A DNA stretch of 64,000 nt, taken from Streptococcus canis (GTDB lineage Bacteria > Bacillota > Bacilli > Lactobacillales > Streptococcaceae). The position numbers and the translations under genes were made by a program. The notes beneath the pieces were generated by a model. It saw only the letters and a list, made by a program, of their open reading frames with translations. It was not told the DNA's origin and made no database searches. This document shows, piece after piece, positions 9,882-20,865 of this stretch (position 1 is its first letter; every line of letters starts with the position of its first letter). The stretch lies in assembly GCF_900636575.1 (NCBI RefSeq), contig NZ_LR134293.1, positions 1,303,501-1,367,500 of the forward strand, in the 5' to 3' direction.

Positions 9882-9919
9882 GCTCCTTAACCAACTTTTA
9901 TTGGATTAAGGAGTTTTTA
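9882..9919 (+). terminator. Terminator after the DUF1294 gene
   Basis: CTCCTTAACCAA ... TTGGATTAAGGAG stem-loop followed by TTTTTA. Confidence 0.8.
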
Positions 9920-9985
9920 TTTGAAATACTAGATGATTTAAGACAGCTGAAGTATTAGAAAAAACTGCCTGAATTAGCCTAGGTA

Positions 9986-9994
9986 TGTTATAAT
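9986..9994 (+). promoter_or_regulatory. Extended -10 promoter placing the start at or next to the msrC ATG
   Basis: TGTTATAAT ends seven bases before ATG 10002. Transcription normally begins about seven bases after the -10, so the mRNA would start at 10001-10002 and be leaderless. No Shine-Dalgarno sequence exists between the -10 and the ATG. Confidence 0.65.
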
Positions 9995-10001
9995 AATTAC
10001 T

Positions 10002-10499
10002 ATGATTAAGACCAAAAAAATTGAACAATACCAATTACTGTTAGTGCAGGCACAAGGCTTATTTGCGAAAGAATCAAATGCTATGGCTAATTTGTCCAAT
10101 GCCAGTGCCCTTTTAAACATGACCCTACCCAATTCTGTTTTTACAGGATTTTACCTTTTTGATGGGAAAGAATTAATTCTTGGACCTTTTCAGGGAGGGG
10201 TTTCTTGCGTCCATATCAAGCTTGGTAAAGGTGTTTGCGGAGAATCCGCCCAGTCTAGGCGGACCATTATTGTAGATGATGTGAAGCAGCATGCCAACTA
10301 TATTTCCTGTGATGCGGCAGCCATGAGTGAAATTGTTGTTCCTATGGTGAAAGATGGCCATTTACTTGGGGTGCTAGACTTGGATTCTAGCCTTGTGGCT
10401 GATTATGATGAGGTTGATCAAGAATATTTAGAAGCCTTTGTGGACCTACTTCTTGAAAAGACCACGTTTACCTTTGACATGTTTGGAGTTAAAAACTGA
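10002..10499 (+). CDS. msrC: GAF-domain free-methionine-(R)-sulfoxide reductase
   Basis: Reduces free methionine-R-sulfoxide, protecting against oxidants. A single GAF domain of 165 residues holds the three cysteines that define this enzyme among GAF proteins: Cys69 and Cys79 in [15 protein letters not shown] and Cys103 in [15 protein letters not shown], spaced as in the E. coli and yeast enzymes. It overlaps dnaX by one base (TGATG), implying translational coupling. The promoter position suggests a leaderless transcript for the msrC-dnaX operon. Confidence 0.9.
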   Translation: MIKTKKIEQYQLLLVQAQGLFAKESNAMANLSNASALLNMTLPNSVFTGFYLFDGKELILGPFQGGVSCVHIKLGKGVCGESAQSRRTIIVDDVKQHANYISCDAAAMSEIVVPMVKDGHLLGVLDLDSSLVADYDEVDQEYLEAFVDLLLEKTTFTFDMFGVKN

Positions 10500-12181
10500 T
10501 GTATCAAGCCCTTTATCGGAAATACCGCAGTCAAACCTTTGATGAAATGGTGGGACAATCGGTTATTTCTACAACCTTAAAGCAGGCAGTTGAATCTGGC
10601 AAGATTAGCCATGCTTATTTATTCTCAGGTCCTAGAGGGACTGGAAAAACCAGTGCGGCAAAGATTTTTGCCAAGGCCATGAACTGTCCTAACCAAGTCA
10701 ATGGTGAGCCCTGTAATCAATGTGATATTTGCCGTGATATTACTAATGGAAGCTTGGAAGATGTGATTGAAATCGACGCAGCCTCTAATAATGGTGTTGA
10801 TGAAATCCGTGACATTAGAGATAAATCAACTTATGCTCCGAGTCGAGCAACCTACAAGGTTTATATTATTGATGAGGTTCACATGTTATCAACAGGGGCT
10901 TTTAATGCGCTTTTGAAAACCTTGGAAGAACCGACAGAAAATGTAGTTTTTATCTTAGCGACAACAGAATTACACAAAATTCCAGCCACTATTTTATCAC
11001 GTGTGCAACGCTTTGAATTCAAGGCTATTAAGCAAAAAGCTATTCGAGAGCATTTAGCTTGGGTTTTGGACAAAGAAGGTATTGCCTACGAGGTAGATGC
11101 CTTGAATCTTATTGCAAGGCGGGCAGAAGGAGGCATGCGTGATGCCTTGTCTATCTTAGATCAGGCTTTGAGTTTGTCACCAGATAATCAGGTCACCATT
11201 GCTATTGCCGAAGAAATCACAGGTTCCATTTCCATGCTTGCTCTGGATGACTATGTCCAATATGTCTCTCAAGAACAGGCTACACAAGCTCTGGCAGCAT
11301 TAGAGATTATTTATGATAGTGGGAAAAGTATGAGCCGCTTTGCGACAGATTTACTGACCTATCTGCGTGATTTATTGGTGGTCAAAGCTGGCGGTGAAAA
11401 TCAGCGTCAGTCAGCTGTTTTTGATGTCAATTTGTCTCTTGAGATGGATCGTATTTTCCAAATGATAACAGTGGTTACTAGTCATCTGTCTGAAATTAAA
11501 AAAGGAACCCATCCTCGGATTTATGCTGAGATGATGACCATCCAGTTAGCTAAGAAAGAACTGGCGTCGCTCCAAGCGAGTTTGTCAGGAGAGCTAACTT
11601 CAGAGATTGAAATTCTCAAAAATGAGTTGGCACAACTTAAACAACAATTGTCGCAGCTCCAATCGTGTCCTGATTTGCTGGCAGGAGCGTCCAGTAAATC
11701 AGGTAAAACTAGACCTAAAACCGCTAGTTACAAGGTTGATCGGGTTACCATTTTGAAAATCATGGAAGAAACAGTTCAAAATAGCCAGCAATCTCGCCAG
11801 TATTTAGAAGCTCTTAAAAATGCTTGGAATGAAATTTTAGACAGTATCTCTGCCCAAGATCGAGCATTACTAATGGGATCAGAGCCCGTCTTGGCTAATA
11901 GTGAAAATGCCATTTTAGCCTTTGAAGCTGCTTTTAATGCGGAACAAGCTATGAACCGTACAGACCTCAACGCTATGTTTGGCAATATCATGAGCAAGGC
12001 TGCTGGCTTTTCCCCTAATATTTTAGCAGTGCCAAAAGCAGATTTTCATCATATCCGTTCAGAATTTGCCCAGCAAATGAAATCGCAAAAAGAGGGTGTT
12101 CAAAAAGAGCAAGAAGTACCACTTGATATTCCAGAAGGCTTTGATTTTTTGGCCGATAAAATTAGGGCTGTTGAGGATTAA
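10499..12181 (+). CDS. dnaX: DNA polymerase III subunits gamma/tau
   Basis: ATPase of the clamp loader that joins replisome parts. Walker A SGPRGTGKTS is near residue 40, zinc cysteines are seen in CPNQVNGEPCNQCDIC, then the Walker B DEVHML and the SRVQRF sensor. 560 residues with a C-terminal tau-like region. The start codon overlaps the msrC stop. A hairpin terminator follows. Confidence 0.97.
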   Translation: MYQALYRKYRSQTFDEMVGQSVISTTLKQAVESGKISHAYLFSGPRGTGKTSAAKIFAKAMNCPNQVNGEPCNQCDICRDITNGSLEDVIEIDAASNNGVDEIRDIRDKSTYAPSRATYKVYIIDEVHMLSTGAFNALLKTLEEPTENVVFILATTELHKIPATILSRVQRFEFKAIKQKAIREHLAWVLDKEGIAYEVDALNLIARRAEGGMRDALSILDQALSLSPDNQVTIAIAEEITGSISMLALDDYVQYVSQEQATQALAALEIIYDSGKSMSRFATDLLTYLRDLLVVKAGGENQRQSAVFDVNLSLEMDRIFQMITVVTSHLSEIKKGTHPRIYAEMMTIQLAKKELASLQASLSGELTSEIEILKNELAQLKQQLSQLQSCPDLLAGASSKSGKTRPKTASYKVDRVTILKIMEETVQNSQQSRQYLEALKNAWNEILDSISAQDRALLMGSEPVLANSENAILAFEAAFNAEQAMNRTDLNAMFGNIMSKAAGFSPNILAVPKADFHHIRSEFAQQMKSQKEGVQKEQEVPLDIPEGFDFLADKIRAVED

Positions 12182-12213
12182 AACTTCTCATGCCATACTG
12201 AGATAACAATTCT

Positions 12214-12254
12214 CTCCAAAGATAAGGTTATTATCCTTGCCTTTGGAGTTTTTT
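12214..12254 (+). terminator. Terminator of msrC-dnaX
   Basis: CTCCAAAG ... CTTTGGAG with an inner ATAAGG/ATCCTTG pairing, then six T residues. Confidence 0.85.
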
Positions 12255-12381
12255 ATGGGAGGGCTGAATTCCTTGGTTTACGTAGTGAGAAGTAAGGAAA
12301 CTAAAAAAGATTGAAACTGTCTTGGAAAACCAAGTTCACTTCAATCTAGAGGGTATTCTTCATAGAATCGTGTTTTTTTGT

Positions 12382-12387
12382 TATAAT
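12382..12387 (+). promoter_or_regulatory. -10 element placing the start at the DUF3272-type ATG
   Basis: TATAAT ends seven bases before ATG 12394; the -35 (TTCATA or nearby) is weak. The message would be leaderless, as proposed for msrC. The only purine-rich group, AGG, is three bases from the ATG, too close to act as a normal ribosome binding site. Confidence 0.5.
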
Positions 12388-12393
12388 AGGTCT

Positions 12394-12597
12394 ATGACTA
12401 TTCGACAATTTCTTTTTATGGCCTTTGTTTGTGCCTTTGAAACCTATTTTTTCAACGATTTGTTACTTTCTAGAGACTATCTCTTTGCTCTATTTTGGGG
12501 GTTATTACTCTTTAGAGATTTGAGACGGGTATATGCCATTAATCAATTTACTAAAAGCCTTATCAAGGCCGCTAATTCTCCCAAGAAGAAAGACTGA
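12394..12597 (+). CDS. Small membrane protein, DUF3272-like
   Basis: 67 residues, MTIRQFLFMAFVCAFETYFF..., with two hydrophobic segments (about 5-18 and 30-45) and a basic C-terminus. It resembles the small streptococcal DUF3272 proteins found next to dnaX/birA; function unknown. I use ATG 12394 rather than an upstream TTG because the extra N-terminus would lie across the -10 element. Its last 26 bases overlap the 3' end of birA on the other strand. Confidence 0.65.
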   Translation: MTIRQFLFMAFVCAFETYFFNDLLLSRDYLFALFWGLLLFRDLRRVYAINQFTKSLIKAANSPKKKD

Positions 12598-13513
12598 TTT
12601 CGCCGCTTCGCAAGGTTTGAAGGTCACCATTATCAAATTGGACAATAAGGTGTCCTTGATCAGTTAAATCAATCGCAGTAGCATGTTTTTCTTGACTATG
12701 TTCAACGAAAGTCACTTGTTTATTAAGAACAAGTGATTTTTCTTTGTAAACTTTGACATGGTCTTTGACAGGAATAGATAAGAATAATTTCCAGATGTCA
12801 ATGATAAGGTCATTGCGCGTGATAGTTGGTTTTTCGGTAAAGAGAGAGCCTGCTTTTTTGGCAATGGCTTCTGGAAAATCAGTTACAAAAAAGTTGAGGC
12901 CAACCCCAATAATGACATCGGTGATTAAGCCGGTTTCAACAGAAGTAATGGCTTCTGTCAGAATCCCTGCAATTTTATGGTTACCGAGATAGATGTCGTT
13001 TACCCATTTGATTTCTGTATCAATGTCTGTTAATCGCGAGATGGCTTTGACAATACTGGAAGCAACCATCATGGTATAAGGGGGCATATCGGTGTAAGGG
13101 ACATTGGGTTTTAGGTGCATTGACATGTAAATGCCACCGTTGCTAGCTGCAAAAAATTGCCGATTGAGACGCCCCCTGGCAGCTTCTTGGCTAGAAGCCA
13201 GATAAAGTCTCGGAGCACTCTTATGAGCTTCAATCCCTTGTTTGGCATCCAGCTGGGTAGATTGGCTTTTAGGATTGTAGCTAACGGGAATACCAAGATC
13301 TTGACTAATGATTTTGGGGAGTAAAATGTCCCCTTGAAGCATACGATAGCCTTTATGTTTTAAGGACTCAATTTGCAGGCCTTGATTTTCGAGGCTTTTG
13401 ATGGATTTCCAAACAGATGTGCGGGAAAGATTAAGTTGTTCTGCTAAATATTCCCCACTTATGAAGTCATCGGTTTGTGCTAGTAATTGATAAATTCTTT
13501 CGGATGTTTTCAT
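12572..13513 (-). CDS. birA: Biotin operon repressor / biotin-protein ligase
   Basis: Attaches biotin to carrier proteins such as the acetyl-CoA carboxylase BCCP and may repress biotin uptake genes. Residues 1-60 are a winged helix (LSRTSVWKSIKSL); the ligase domain shows RGRLNRQF (a variant of the GRGRxGR biotin loop), KWVNDIYL and GNHKIAGILTE; a small C-terminal domain ends the 313 residues. Convergent and overlapping by 26 bases with the small gene at 12394. Confidence 0.92.
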   Translation of the reverse strand: MKTSERIYQLLAQTDDFISGEYLAEQLNLSRTSVWKSIKSLENQGLQIESLKHKGYRMLQGDILLPKIISQDLGIPVSYNPKSQSTQLDAKQGIEAHKSAPRLYLASSQEAARGRLNRQFFAASNGGIYMSMHLKPNVPYTDMPPYTMMVASSIVKAISRLTDIDTEIKWVNDIYLGNHKIAGILTEAITSVETGLITDVIIGVGLNFFVTDFPEAIAKKAGSLFTEKPTITRNDLIIDIWKLFLSIPVKDHVKVYKEKSLVLNKQVTFVEHSQEKHATAIDLTDQGHLIVQFDNGDLQTLRSGEISLSSWEN

Positions 13514-13613
13514 ATCTCTAGTATAGTATAAAAGTTCGAGATTTCAAGTAGAAAAAAACAGAGACCTCTTTATTAACGAACTTTAATAAAGTGATTTGAA
13601 TCTAAAAAAAAGA

Positions 13614-13672
13614 TTGTAAAATCATTTTTTTCTGTTATAATTAACTAGTTAATATTCTGATTAACTGGTTAA
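13614..13672 (+). promoter_or_regulatory. slr promoter with twin AdcR (zinc) operators
   Basis: TTGTAA (13614-13619), 16 bases, TATAAT (13636-13641). Two palindromes of the AdcR type, TTAACTAGTTAA (13641-13652) and TTAACTGGTTAA (13661-13672), lie 20 bases centre to centre across the -10 and the start site. Both match the AdcR pattern TTAACYRGTTAA, so zinc-loaded AdcR should repress slr. Confidence 0.85.
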
Positions 13673-13688
13673 TTTATGGAGGAAAAAC

Positions 13689-16058
13689 GTGAAAACGAAA
13701 AAAATGATGGCCTTAGCAGGCTTACTAGTAGCAAGTCACTTGTGTTTGGCAGCCTGTCAATCACAAACTAATCATCAACCCAATCATCCTAAAACGAAAC
13801 AGTCTAGCAAGAAGACAGCCACAAAAAAAACGAAGATGGCTAAAAAAGCAAGAGATCCTAAAAAAGCTCACAAAGGTGTGGGGGGTGTAGATTTCCCAAC
13901 AGATGATGGGTTTATTTTAACCAAAGACTCAAAAATTTTATCAAAAACAGATCAGGGAATCGTTGTTGACCACGATGGTCACTCACATTTTATTTTTTAT
14001 GCTGATTTGAAGGGGAGCCAATTTGAATACCTTATTCCAAAAGGAGCAAGTTTAGCTAAGCCAGCTGTTGCTCAGCAAGCAGCTAGCCAAGGGATTTCTA
14101 AAGCAGCAGATCCTCATCACCATTATGAATTTAATCCAGCGGATATTGTGGCTGAAGATGCTTTAGGCTACACGGTTCGCCACGGTGATCACTTCCATTA
14201 TATTTTGAAGTCAAGCTTATCAGATCAGGCGCAGCTACAAGCTAAACAGGTTGCTAATCGCTTACCACAAATCAGTGGACCTGTTTCAACAGCCACAGCT
14301 AATGGTATTCCAGGCTTGCATTTTCCAACTTCAGATGGCTTTAAGTTTAATGGTCAAGGAATTGTTGGGGTAACAAAAGACAGTATTCTAGTTAATCATG
14401 ATGGTCATTTACACCCAATTTCCTTTGCTGATCTTCGTCAAGGTGGTTGGGCACATGTGGCAGATCAATACGATCCCTTTAAAAAAGCAGAAAAGCCAGC
14501 GGAAGCTCATCACACCCCAGAGCAGTCTGAACGTGAAAAAGACTACCAAGAAAAATTAGCTTATCTGGCAGAAAAATTGGGCATTGATCCATCAACCATC
14601 AAACGAGTGGAAACACAAGATGGGAAACTCGGTTTGGAATACCCTCACCACGACCATGCACACGTATTGATGCTGTCTGATATTGAAATCGGAAAAGACA
14701 TTCCAGATCCACATGCTATTGAACATGCTCGTGAATTGGAAAAACACAAGATTGGCATGGATACCTTACGTGCTTTAGGTTTTGATGAAGAAGTTATTTT
14801 GGATATCGTTCGTACTCACGATGCTCCAACCCCATTCCCATCAAATGAAAAAGATTCTAATAAGATGAAAGAATGGTTGGCAACTGTTATCAAACTTGAC
14901 TTGGGTAGCCGGGAAAACCCATTGCAACGTAAAGGATTATCCCTATTACCTAACCTTGAAATCTTAGGAATTGGCTTTACCCCAATTAAAGACATCTCAC
15001 CTGTTTTACAATTTAAAAAATTGAAACAGTTGTTAATGACAAAAACAGGGGTGACAGATTACACCTTTATGGATCAGATGCCGCACTTGGAAAGTATTGA
15101 TATTTCTCAAAATAACTTGAAAGACATTAGTTTCTTGAGCAAATACAAAAACTTGACCTTAGTAGCTGCTGCGGATAATGATATTAAGGATATTAAACCT
15201 CTTGGTCAATTACCGAACCTTAAATTCCTCGTATTGAGCAATAATATGATTTCTGATCTGAGCCCACTATCATCATTAAGTCAATTGCAAGAATTGCACA
15301 TTGATAATAATCAGATTACAGATTTAAGTCCTGTTTCTCATAAAGAATCATTGATGGTTGTTGACTTATCAAGAAATGCTAATGTTGATTTAGCAACACT
15401 TAAAGCGCCAAAATTAGAAACGTTAATGGTCAATGATACCAAGGTTACTCATTTGGATTTCTTGAAAAATAATCCTAGTCTATCTAGCCTATCGATTAAC
15501 CGTGCGCAATTGCAATCACTTGAAGGTATTGAAGCAAGCAGTATTATTGTTAGAGTAGAAGCAGAAGGTAACCAAATCAAATCGCTTGTGCTTAAAGACA
15601 AACAAGGGTCACTCACTTTCTTGGATGTGACAGGAAACCAGTTGACTTCTCTAGAAGGAGTTAATAACTTTACAGCACTTGACATTTTAAGCGTGTCTAA
15701 AAACCAATTAACAAATGTCAATCTGTCTGAACCTAATAAGACAGTTACTAACATTGATATTAGTCATAACAATATCCCATTGTCAGACCTTAAACTAAAT
15801 GCGCAATATATTCCAGAAGCAATTGCGAAAAACTTCCCAGCGGTTCAAGAAGGTTCTATGGTGGGTAATGGCACAGCTGAAGAAAAAGCAGCAATGGCTG
15901 CTAAAGCGAAAGAAAGTGTCCAAGAAGCATCGGAATCACATGGCCACAGCCATGAACATGAAGATGAGGAAGACCATAATCACGAGCACGGAGACAACCA
16001 TAATCACGACCATGAGGCTGAAGATGAAGCTAACGAAGAGCACAACCATACTCACTAA
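13689..16058 (+). CDS. slr: Slr-type leucine-rich, histidine-triad surface lipoprotein
   Basis: Surface lipoprotein of 789 residues. The signal ends in lipobox Leu20-Ala-Ala-Cys23, followed by a lysine-rich linker. Between about residues 90 and 330 there are several HxxHxH motifs (HDGHSHF, HGDHFHY, HDGHLHP, HHDHAHV), the zinc-binding motif of streptococcal Pht proteins. Residues about 400-700 are leucine-rich repeats of the internalin type. The last 40 residues are very rich in His, Asp and Glu. The family protein in S. pyogenes is an adhesin reported to bind collagen. The start is GTG with GGAGG eight bases before. Zinc regulation through the two AdcR boxes fits a zinc-capturing role. Confidence 0.92.
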   Translation: MKTKKMMALAGLLVASHLCLAACQSQTNHQPNHPKTKQSSKKTATKKTKMAKKARDPKKAHKGVGGVDFPTDDGFILTKDSKILSKTDQGIVVDHDGHSHFIFYADLKGSQFEYLIPKGASLAKPAVAQQAASQGISKAADPHHHYEFNPADIVAEDALGYTVRHGDHFHYILKSSLSDQAQLQAKQVANRLPQISGPVSTATANGIPGLHFPTSDGFKFNGQGIVGVTKDSILVNHDGHLHPISFADLRQGGWAHVADQYDPFKKAEKPAEAHHTPEQSEREKDYQEKLAYLAEKLGIDPSTIKRVETQDGKLGLEYPHHDHAHVLMLSDIEIGKDIPDPHAIEHARELEKHKIGMDTLRALGFDEEVILDIVRTHDAPTPFPSNEKDSNKMKEWLATVIKLDLGSRENPLQRKGLSLLPNLEILGIGFTPIKDISPVLQFKKLKQLLMTKTGVTDYTFMDQMPHLESIDISQNNLKDISFLSKYKNLTLVAAADNDIKDIKPLGQLPNLKFLVLSNNMISDLSPLSSLSQLQELHIDNNQITDLSPVSHKESLMVVDLSRNANVDLATLKAPKLETLMVNDTKVTHLDFLKNNPSLSSLSINRAQLQSLEGIEASSIIVRVEAEGNQIKSLVLKDKQGSLTFLDVTGNQLTSLEGVNNFTALDILSVSKNQLTNVNLSEPNKTVTNIDISHNNIPLSDLKLNAQYIPEAIAKNFPAVQEGSMVGNGTAEEKAAMAAKAKESVQEASESHGHSHEHEDEEDHNHEHGDNHNHDHEAEDEANEEHNHTH

Positions 16059-16121
16059 GCTAATCTAAGAATAACCCCATCAACTGAATCGTCCTGATAA
16101 CAGTATCACTGAATTTCAAGA

Positions 16122-16151
16122 AACCTTCAAGAATAACTTGAGGTTTTTTTG
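16122..16151 (+). terminator. Terminator of slr
   Basis: AAACCTTCAAG, five-base loop, CTTGAGGTTT, then a T run. Confidence 0.85.
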
Positions 16152-16201
16152 AAATAAATAGGATAATGAGTGAAAAGAATGGCAACTAAGTGGCGAAAAC
16201 A

Positions 16202-16210
16202 TGTTATAAT
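16202..16210 (+). promoter_or_regulatory. metK promoter (extended -10)
   Basis: TGTTATAAT with a weak -35 (TGGCAA, 16181-16186). It lies just before the first SMK-box pairing element, so the whole riboswitch is transcribed. Confidence 0.65.
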
Positions 16211-16221
16211 AGATTATTATT

Positions 16222-16594
16222 GAGTCCCGATAAGACGGTCTGTCGAACGAAATGTTTTTGAGACGTTGTTGGCTTACCTTGGGGAATAGTCGCTCTCCCT
16301 TTGGCTAAATTACTTCGTCTAAGACTTATTTTGTGGTGACTTCCTCTCAACAAGGAGACCGGATTCTTTGTAACTCAACACTATTGTCAGACACTCTTTA
16401 TCTGGTCAATGGACGCTAGCCACGTCAGTGGTCTAGTTAGTTGTCTTACCAATAAAACCGTAACTGATTAGCTAAGTTTGGTTTTGACCGATCAACTTGC
16501 TCAATCATTTAGGAAGAAAGGATTAGGCAACTTCTTGCTTTGTGGTCAATGTGACTGCAAAAGGAAGAATTAACATATTAGGGGGGACATTTTT
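16222..16594 (+). promoter_or_regulatory. SMK box (SAM-III) riboswitch of metK with long linker
   Basis: All pairings of the SMK box can be drawn. The anti-Shine-Dalgarno GTCCC (16224-16228) pairs with GGGAC (16584-16588) of the metK ribosome binding site. AAGA (16232-16235) pairs with TCTT (16365-16368), and CGGTCT (16236-16241) with AGACCG (16356-16361). The conserved TTTGTAAC junction follows at 16367-16374, as in the Enterococcus element. Binding of S-adenosylmethionine stabilises the fold and hides the ribosome binding site. The P3 arm carries about 114 extra bases and the linker to the ribosome binding site is about 210 bases, including a hairpin at 16418-16438 (CCACGTCAGTGG core). Confidence 0.85.
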
Positions 16595-17791
16595 ATGTCA
16601 GAACGTAAACTTTTCACGTCTGAGTCAGTATCTGAGGGGCATCCAGATAAGATTGCAGACCAAATTTCAGATGCTATCTTGGATGCTATTTTAGCAGAAG
16701 ATCCAGAAGCCCATGTGGCCGCAGAAACTTGTGTTTACACAGGTTCCGTCCATGTTTTTGGAGAAATCTCAACAACAGCATACGTTGATATTAACCGTGT
16801 GGTCCGTGACACCATTGCAGAAATTGGTTATACAGAAGCAGAATATGGCTTTTCAGCAGAATCAGTAGGAGTACACCCATCACTTGTGGAACAATCTGGC
16901 GACATCGCTCAGGGGGTTAATGAAGCTCTTGAAAGCAGAGAAGGTGATACTGATGACCTTAGCCATATTGGAGCGGGTGACCAAGGGCTCATGTTTGGTT
17001 TTGCCATCGATGAAACACCAGAATTGATGCCTTTACCTATTTCCTTAGCTCATCAATTGGTGCGTCGTTTAGCCGAATTACGTAAGTCACATGAGATGAG
17101 TTATCTACGCCCAGACGCCAAGTCGCAAGTAACCGTTGAATATGACGAAGATGATAAACCAGTCCGTGTGGATACAGTGGTTATCTCAACGCAACATGAT
17201 CCAGAAGCTACTAATGACCAAATCCGTCAGGACGTGATTGAAAAAGTCATCAAGGCAATTATTCCAGCGCATTATTTAGATGATGAAACAAAGTTCTTCA
17301 TTAATCCAACAGGTCGTTTTGTTATCGGAGGCCCTCAAGGGGACTCTGGTTTGACCGGACGTAAGATTATTGTGGATACCTATGGAGGCTACTCACGCCA
17401 TGGTGGCGGTGCCTTTTCAGGTAAAGATGCAACAAAAGTGGATCGTTCTGCATCTTACGCTGCTCGCTATATTGCTAAAAATCTTGTGGCAGCAGGACTT
17501 GCAAGCAAGGCAGAAGTGCAATTGGCTTATGCGATTGGGGTTGCTCAGCCTGTATCTGTTCGGGTAGATACATTTGGTACGTCTACGGTTTCTGAAGGTA
17601 TTTTAGAAGCGGCTATTCGCCAAGTCTTTGATTTGCGTCCAGCAGGCATTATTCAAATGCTTGACTTAAAACGCCCTATCTACAAACAAACCGCTGCTTA
17701 TGGACATATGGGAAGAACAGATATTGACTTGCCGTGGGAACGTTTAGATAAGGTAGACACCTTAACCGAAGTTGTTAAAACATTGTCTTAA
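16595..17791 (+). CDS. metK: S-adenosylmethionine synthetase
   Basis: Makes S-adenosylmethionine from methionine and ATP. 398 residues, full length, with [12 protein letters not shown] near the start, [10 protein letters not shown] and [16 protein letters not shown]. The ribosome binding site is a run of six G residues eight bases before the ATG, which is the part captured by the SMK riboswitch. Single-gene transcript ending at a hairpin. Confidence 0.98.
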   Translation: MSERKLFTSESVSEGHPDKIADQISDAILDAILAEDPEAHVAAETCVYTGSVHVFGEISTTAYVDINRVVRDTIAEIGYTEAEYGFSAESVGVHPSLVEQSGDIAQGVNEALESREGDTDDLSHIGAGDQGLMFGFAIDETPELMPLPISLAHQLVRRLAELRKSHEMSYLRPDAKSQVTVEYDEDDKPVRVDTVVISTQHDPEATNDQIRQDVIEKVIKAIIPAHYLDDETKFFINPTGRFVIGGPQGDSGLTGRKIIVDTYGGYSRHGGGAFSGKDATKVDRSASYAARYIAKNLVAAGLASKAEVQLAYAIGVAQPVSVRVDTFGTSTVSEGILEAAIRQVFDLRPAGIIQMLDLKRPIYKQTAAYGHMGRTDIDLPWERLDKVDTLTEVVKTLS

Positions 17792-17812
17792 TCTTTGGTA
17801 TGATGAGTGAAT

Positions 17813-17848
17813 AAAGTGGAAGAGCTACTCAGTCTCCTCCGCTTTTTT
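17813..17848 (+). terminator. Terminator of metK
   Basis: Imperfect stem AAAGTGGA ... CTCCGCTTT followed by T residues. Confidence 0.65.
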
Positions 17849-17999
17849 GATACCCTTAGGTGGCCAACTTCATTTTAGAACTTTCCAAATGAAGCACTTT
17901 AATGAAATTATTAAAAATTAAGACGTTAACAATTGTCAGTTGACATGATTTGTGATAAAATGAAAAGGTTGAATTCTAGTATAAGAAAGTTTTGAATGT

Positions 18000-19854
<1,855 letters not shown>

Positions 19855-19895
19855 TGTAAAATAGGAAACAACAGAAACAGGAAGAGGATTACACT

Positions 19896-20567
19896 ATGGC
19901 TAGACCATTAGTTGAACAAACAGCTGAGCGCTTATTGCATCTGATTTTAGAACGTGGTTATGAGGTGGGAGCCAAACTCCCTAATGAGTATGAATTGGCT
20001 CAAGATTTAGATGTGGGTCGCAGTACCATCCGTGAAGCTGTCAGAAGTTTGGCAACCCGCAATGTGTTAGAAGTAAGACAAGGGTCTGGGACCTATGTCA
20101 GTTCTAAAAAAGGTGTGTCAGAGGATCCACTTGGATTTTCTTTGGTTAAGGATACGGCAAAATTGACAGCTGATTTGTTTGAGTTACGCCTTTTATTGGA
20201 ACCACGCATTGCAGCATTAGCAACCCAGAATGCCACCCCAAAAGAAATTAAAGAGTTGGAAAAAATCGTTGTGGAAATTGAAGAGGCCGTAGCAGCTGGA
20301 GATCCTAAACACTTGCAGTTGGATGTGACTTTCCACTCCATGATGGCTAAATTTAGTGGCAATATTGCCATGGATAGTTTATTGCCTGTCATTAACAAGT
20401 CAATTCATCTGATAAATGCGAATGACACAAATCACCAGATGAAAGAAGGTTCCTTACAAGCCCACCGAGATATTTTAACCGCAATCAAGGAAAGAAACCC
20501 TATTGCAGCGCATGATGCTATGCTTTTACATATTATGACAGTTAAGCGTACAGCTTTTTTACCTTAG
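19896..20567 (+). CDS. GntR-family (FadR/FCD) transcriptional regulator
   Basis: 223 residues: winged helix at 1-70 with the GntR signature LPNEYELAQDLDVGRSTIREA, then an all-helical FCD ligand domain with the metal-binding pattern LDVTFHSMM ... QAHRDIL. Genes of this type control glucuronate/hexuronate use and lie next to beta-glucuronidase in related streptococci. Here the target gene is a remnant, so the regulator may now act elsewhere or be on its way out. Intact, with GGAAGAGG before the ATG. Confidence 0.88.
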   Translation: MARPLVEQTAERLLHLILERGYEVGAKLPNEYELAQDLDVGRSTIREAVRSLATRNVLEVRQGSGTYVSSKKGVSEDPLGFSLVKDTAKLTADLFELRLLLEPRIAALATQNATPKEIKELEKIVVEIEEAVAAGDPKHLQLDVTFHSMMAKFSGNIAMDSLLPVINKSIHLINANDTNHQMKEGSLQAHRDILTAIKERNPIAAHDAMLLHIMTVKRTAFLP

Positions 20568-20585
20568 GAAAAAGAAGAAAAGAAA

Positions 20586-20619
20586 AGGAGCTGGGTAAAA
20601 AGTCCAACTCCTAATTTTA
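20586..20619 (+). terminator. Probable terminator after the GntR gene
   Basis: AGGAGCTGGG ... TCCAACTCCT stem with imperfect pairs, followed by TAATTTTATTT. Confidence 0.5.
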
Positions 20620-20703
20620 TTTAAGCTAGCATTGCAAGACGCAGTGGTTGATTGGCAGCTTTGTTCTCTTGTCAATCTTCAAAGATAGCCTAATCAACTG
20701 TGC

Positions 20704-20757
20704 GGGGGTGGGAAAACGAACTCTTTGTTGATTGCTATGAGTTCTTTCCCACTCCCC
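20704..20757. other. Long inverted repeat (strong hairpin)
   Basis: GGGGGTGGGAAAACGAACTC (20704-20723) faces GAGTTCTTTCCCACTCCCC (20739-20757), an almost perfect 19-pair stem. A second arm pair, GTGGTTGATT (20643-20652) with AATCAACTG (20693-20701), brackets its left side. No gene is seen here. It precedes a dispersed repeat copy and may be part of the same module. Confidence 0.75.
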
Positions 20758-20765
20758 AGATTGAA

Positions 20766-20865
20766 GATAAAGTCTATTTTTAGAAGGTGTCAACGCAAAC
20801 GATTGAATGATCATGATGTCAACCAATTCTTGAAACGCTTATGTTATCTTGTTTTAGGAGTTTTT
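20766..20865 (+). repeat. Dispersed intergenic repeat, copy 1
   Basis: Shares about 100 bases with 56962-57066: the core TTTTTAGAAGGTGTCAA, then ATGATGTCAAC, then a TTCTTGAAA ... TTTTAGGAGTT part that can fold back on itself. In this copy the fold-back arms have diverged. Both copies lie between genes, directly after a hairpin. Too short to encode a transposase; a non-autonomous element or structured RNA is possible. Confidence 0.75.
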
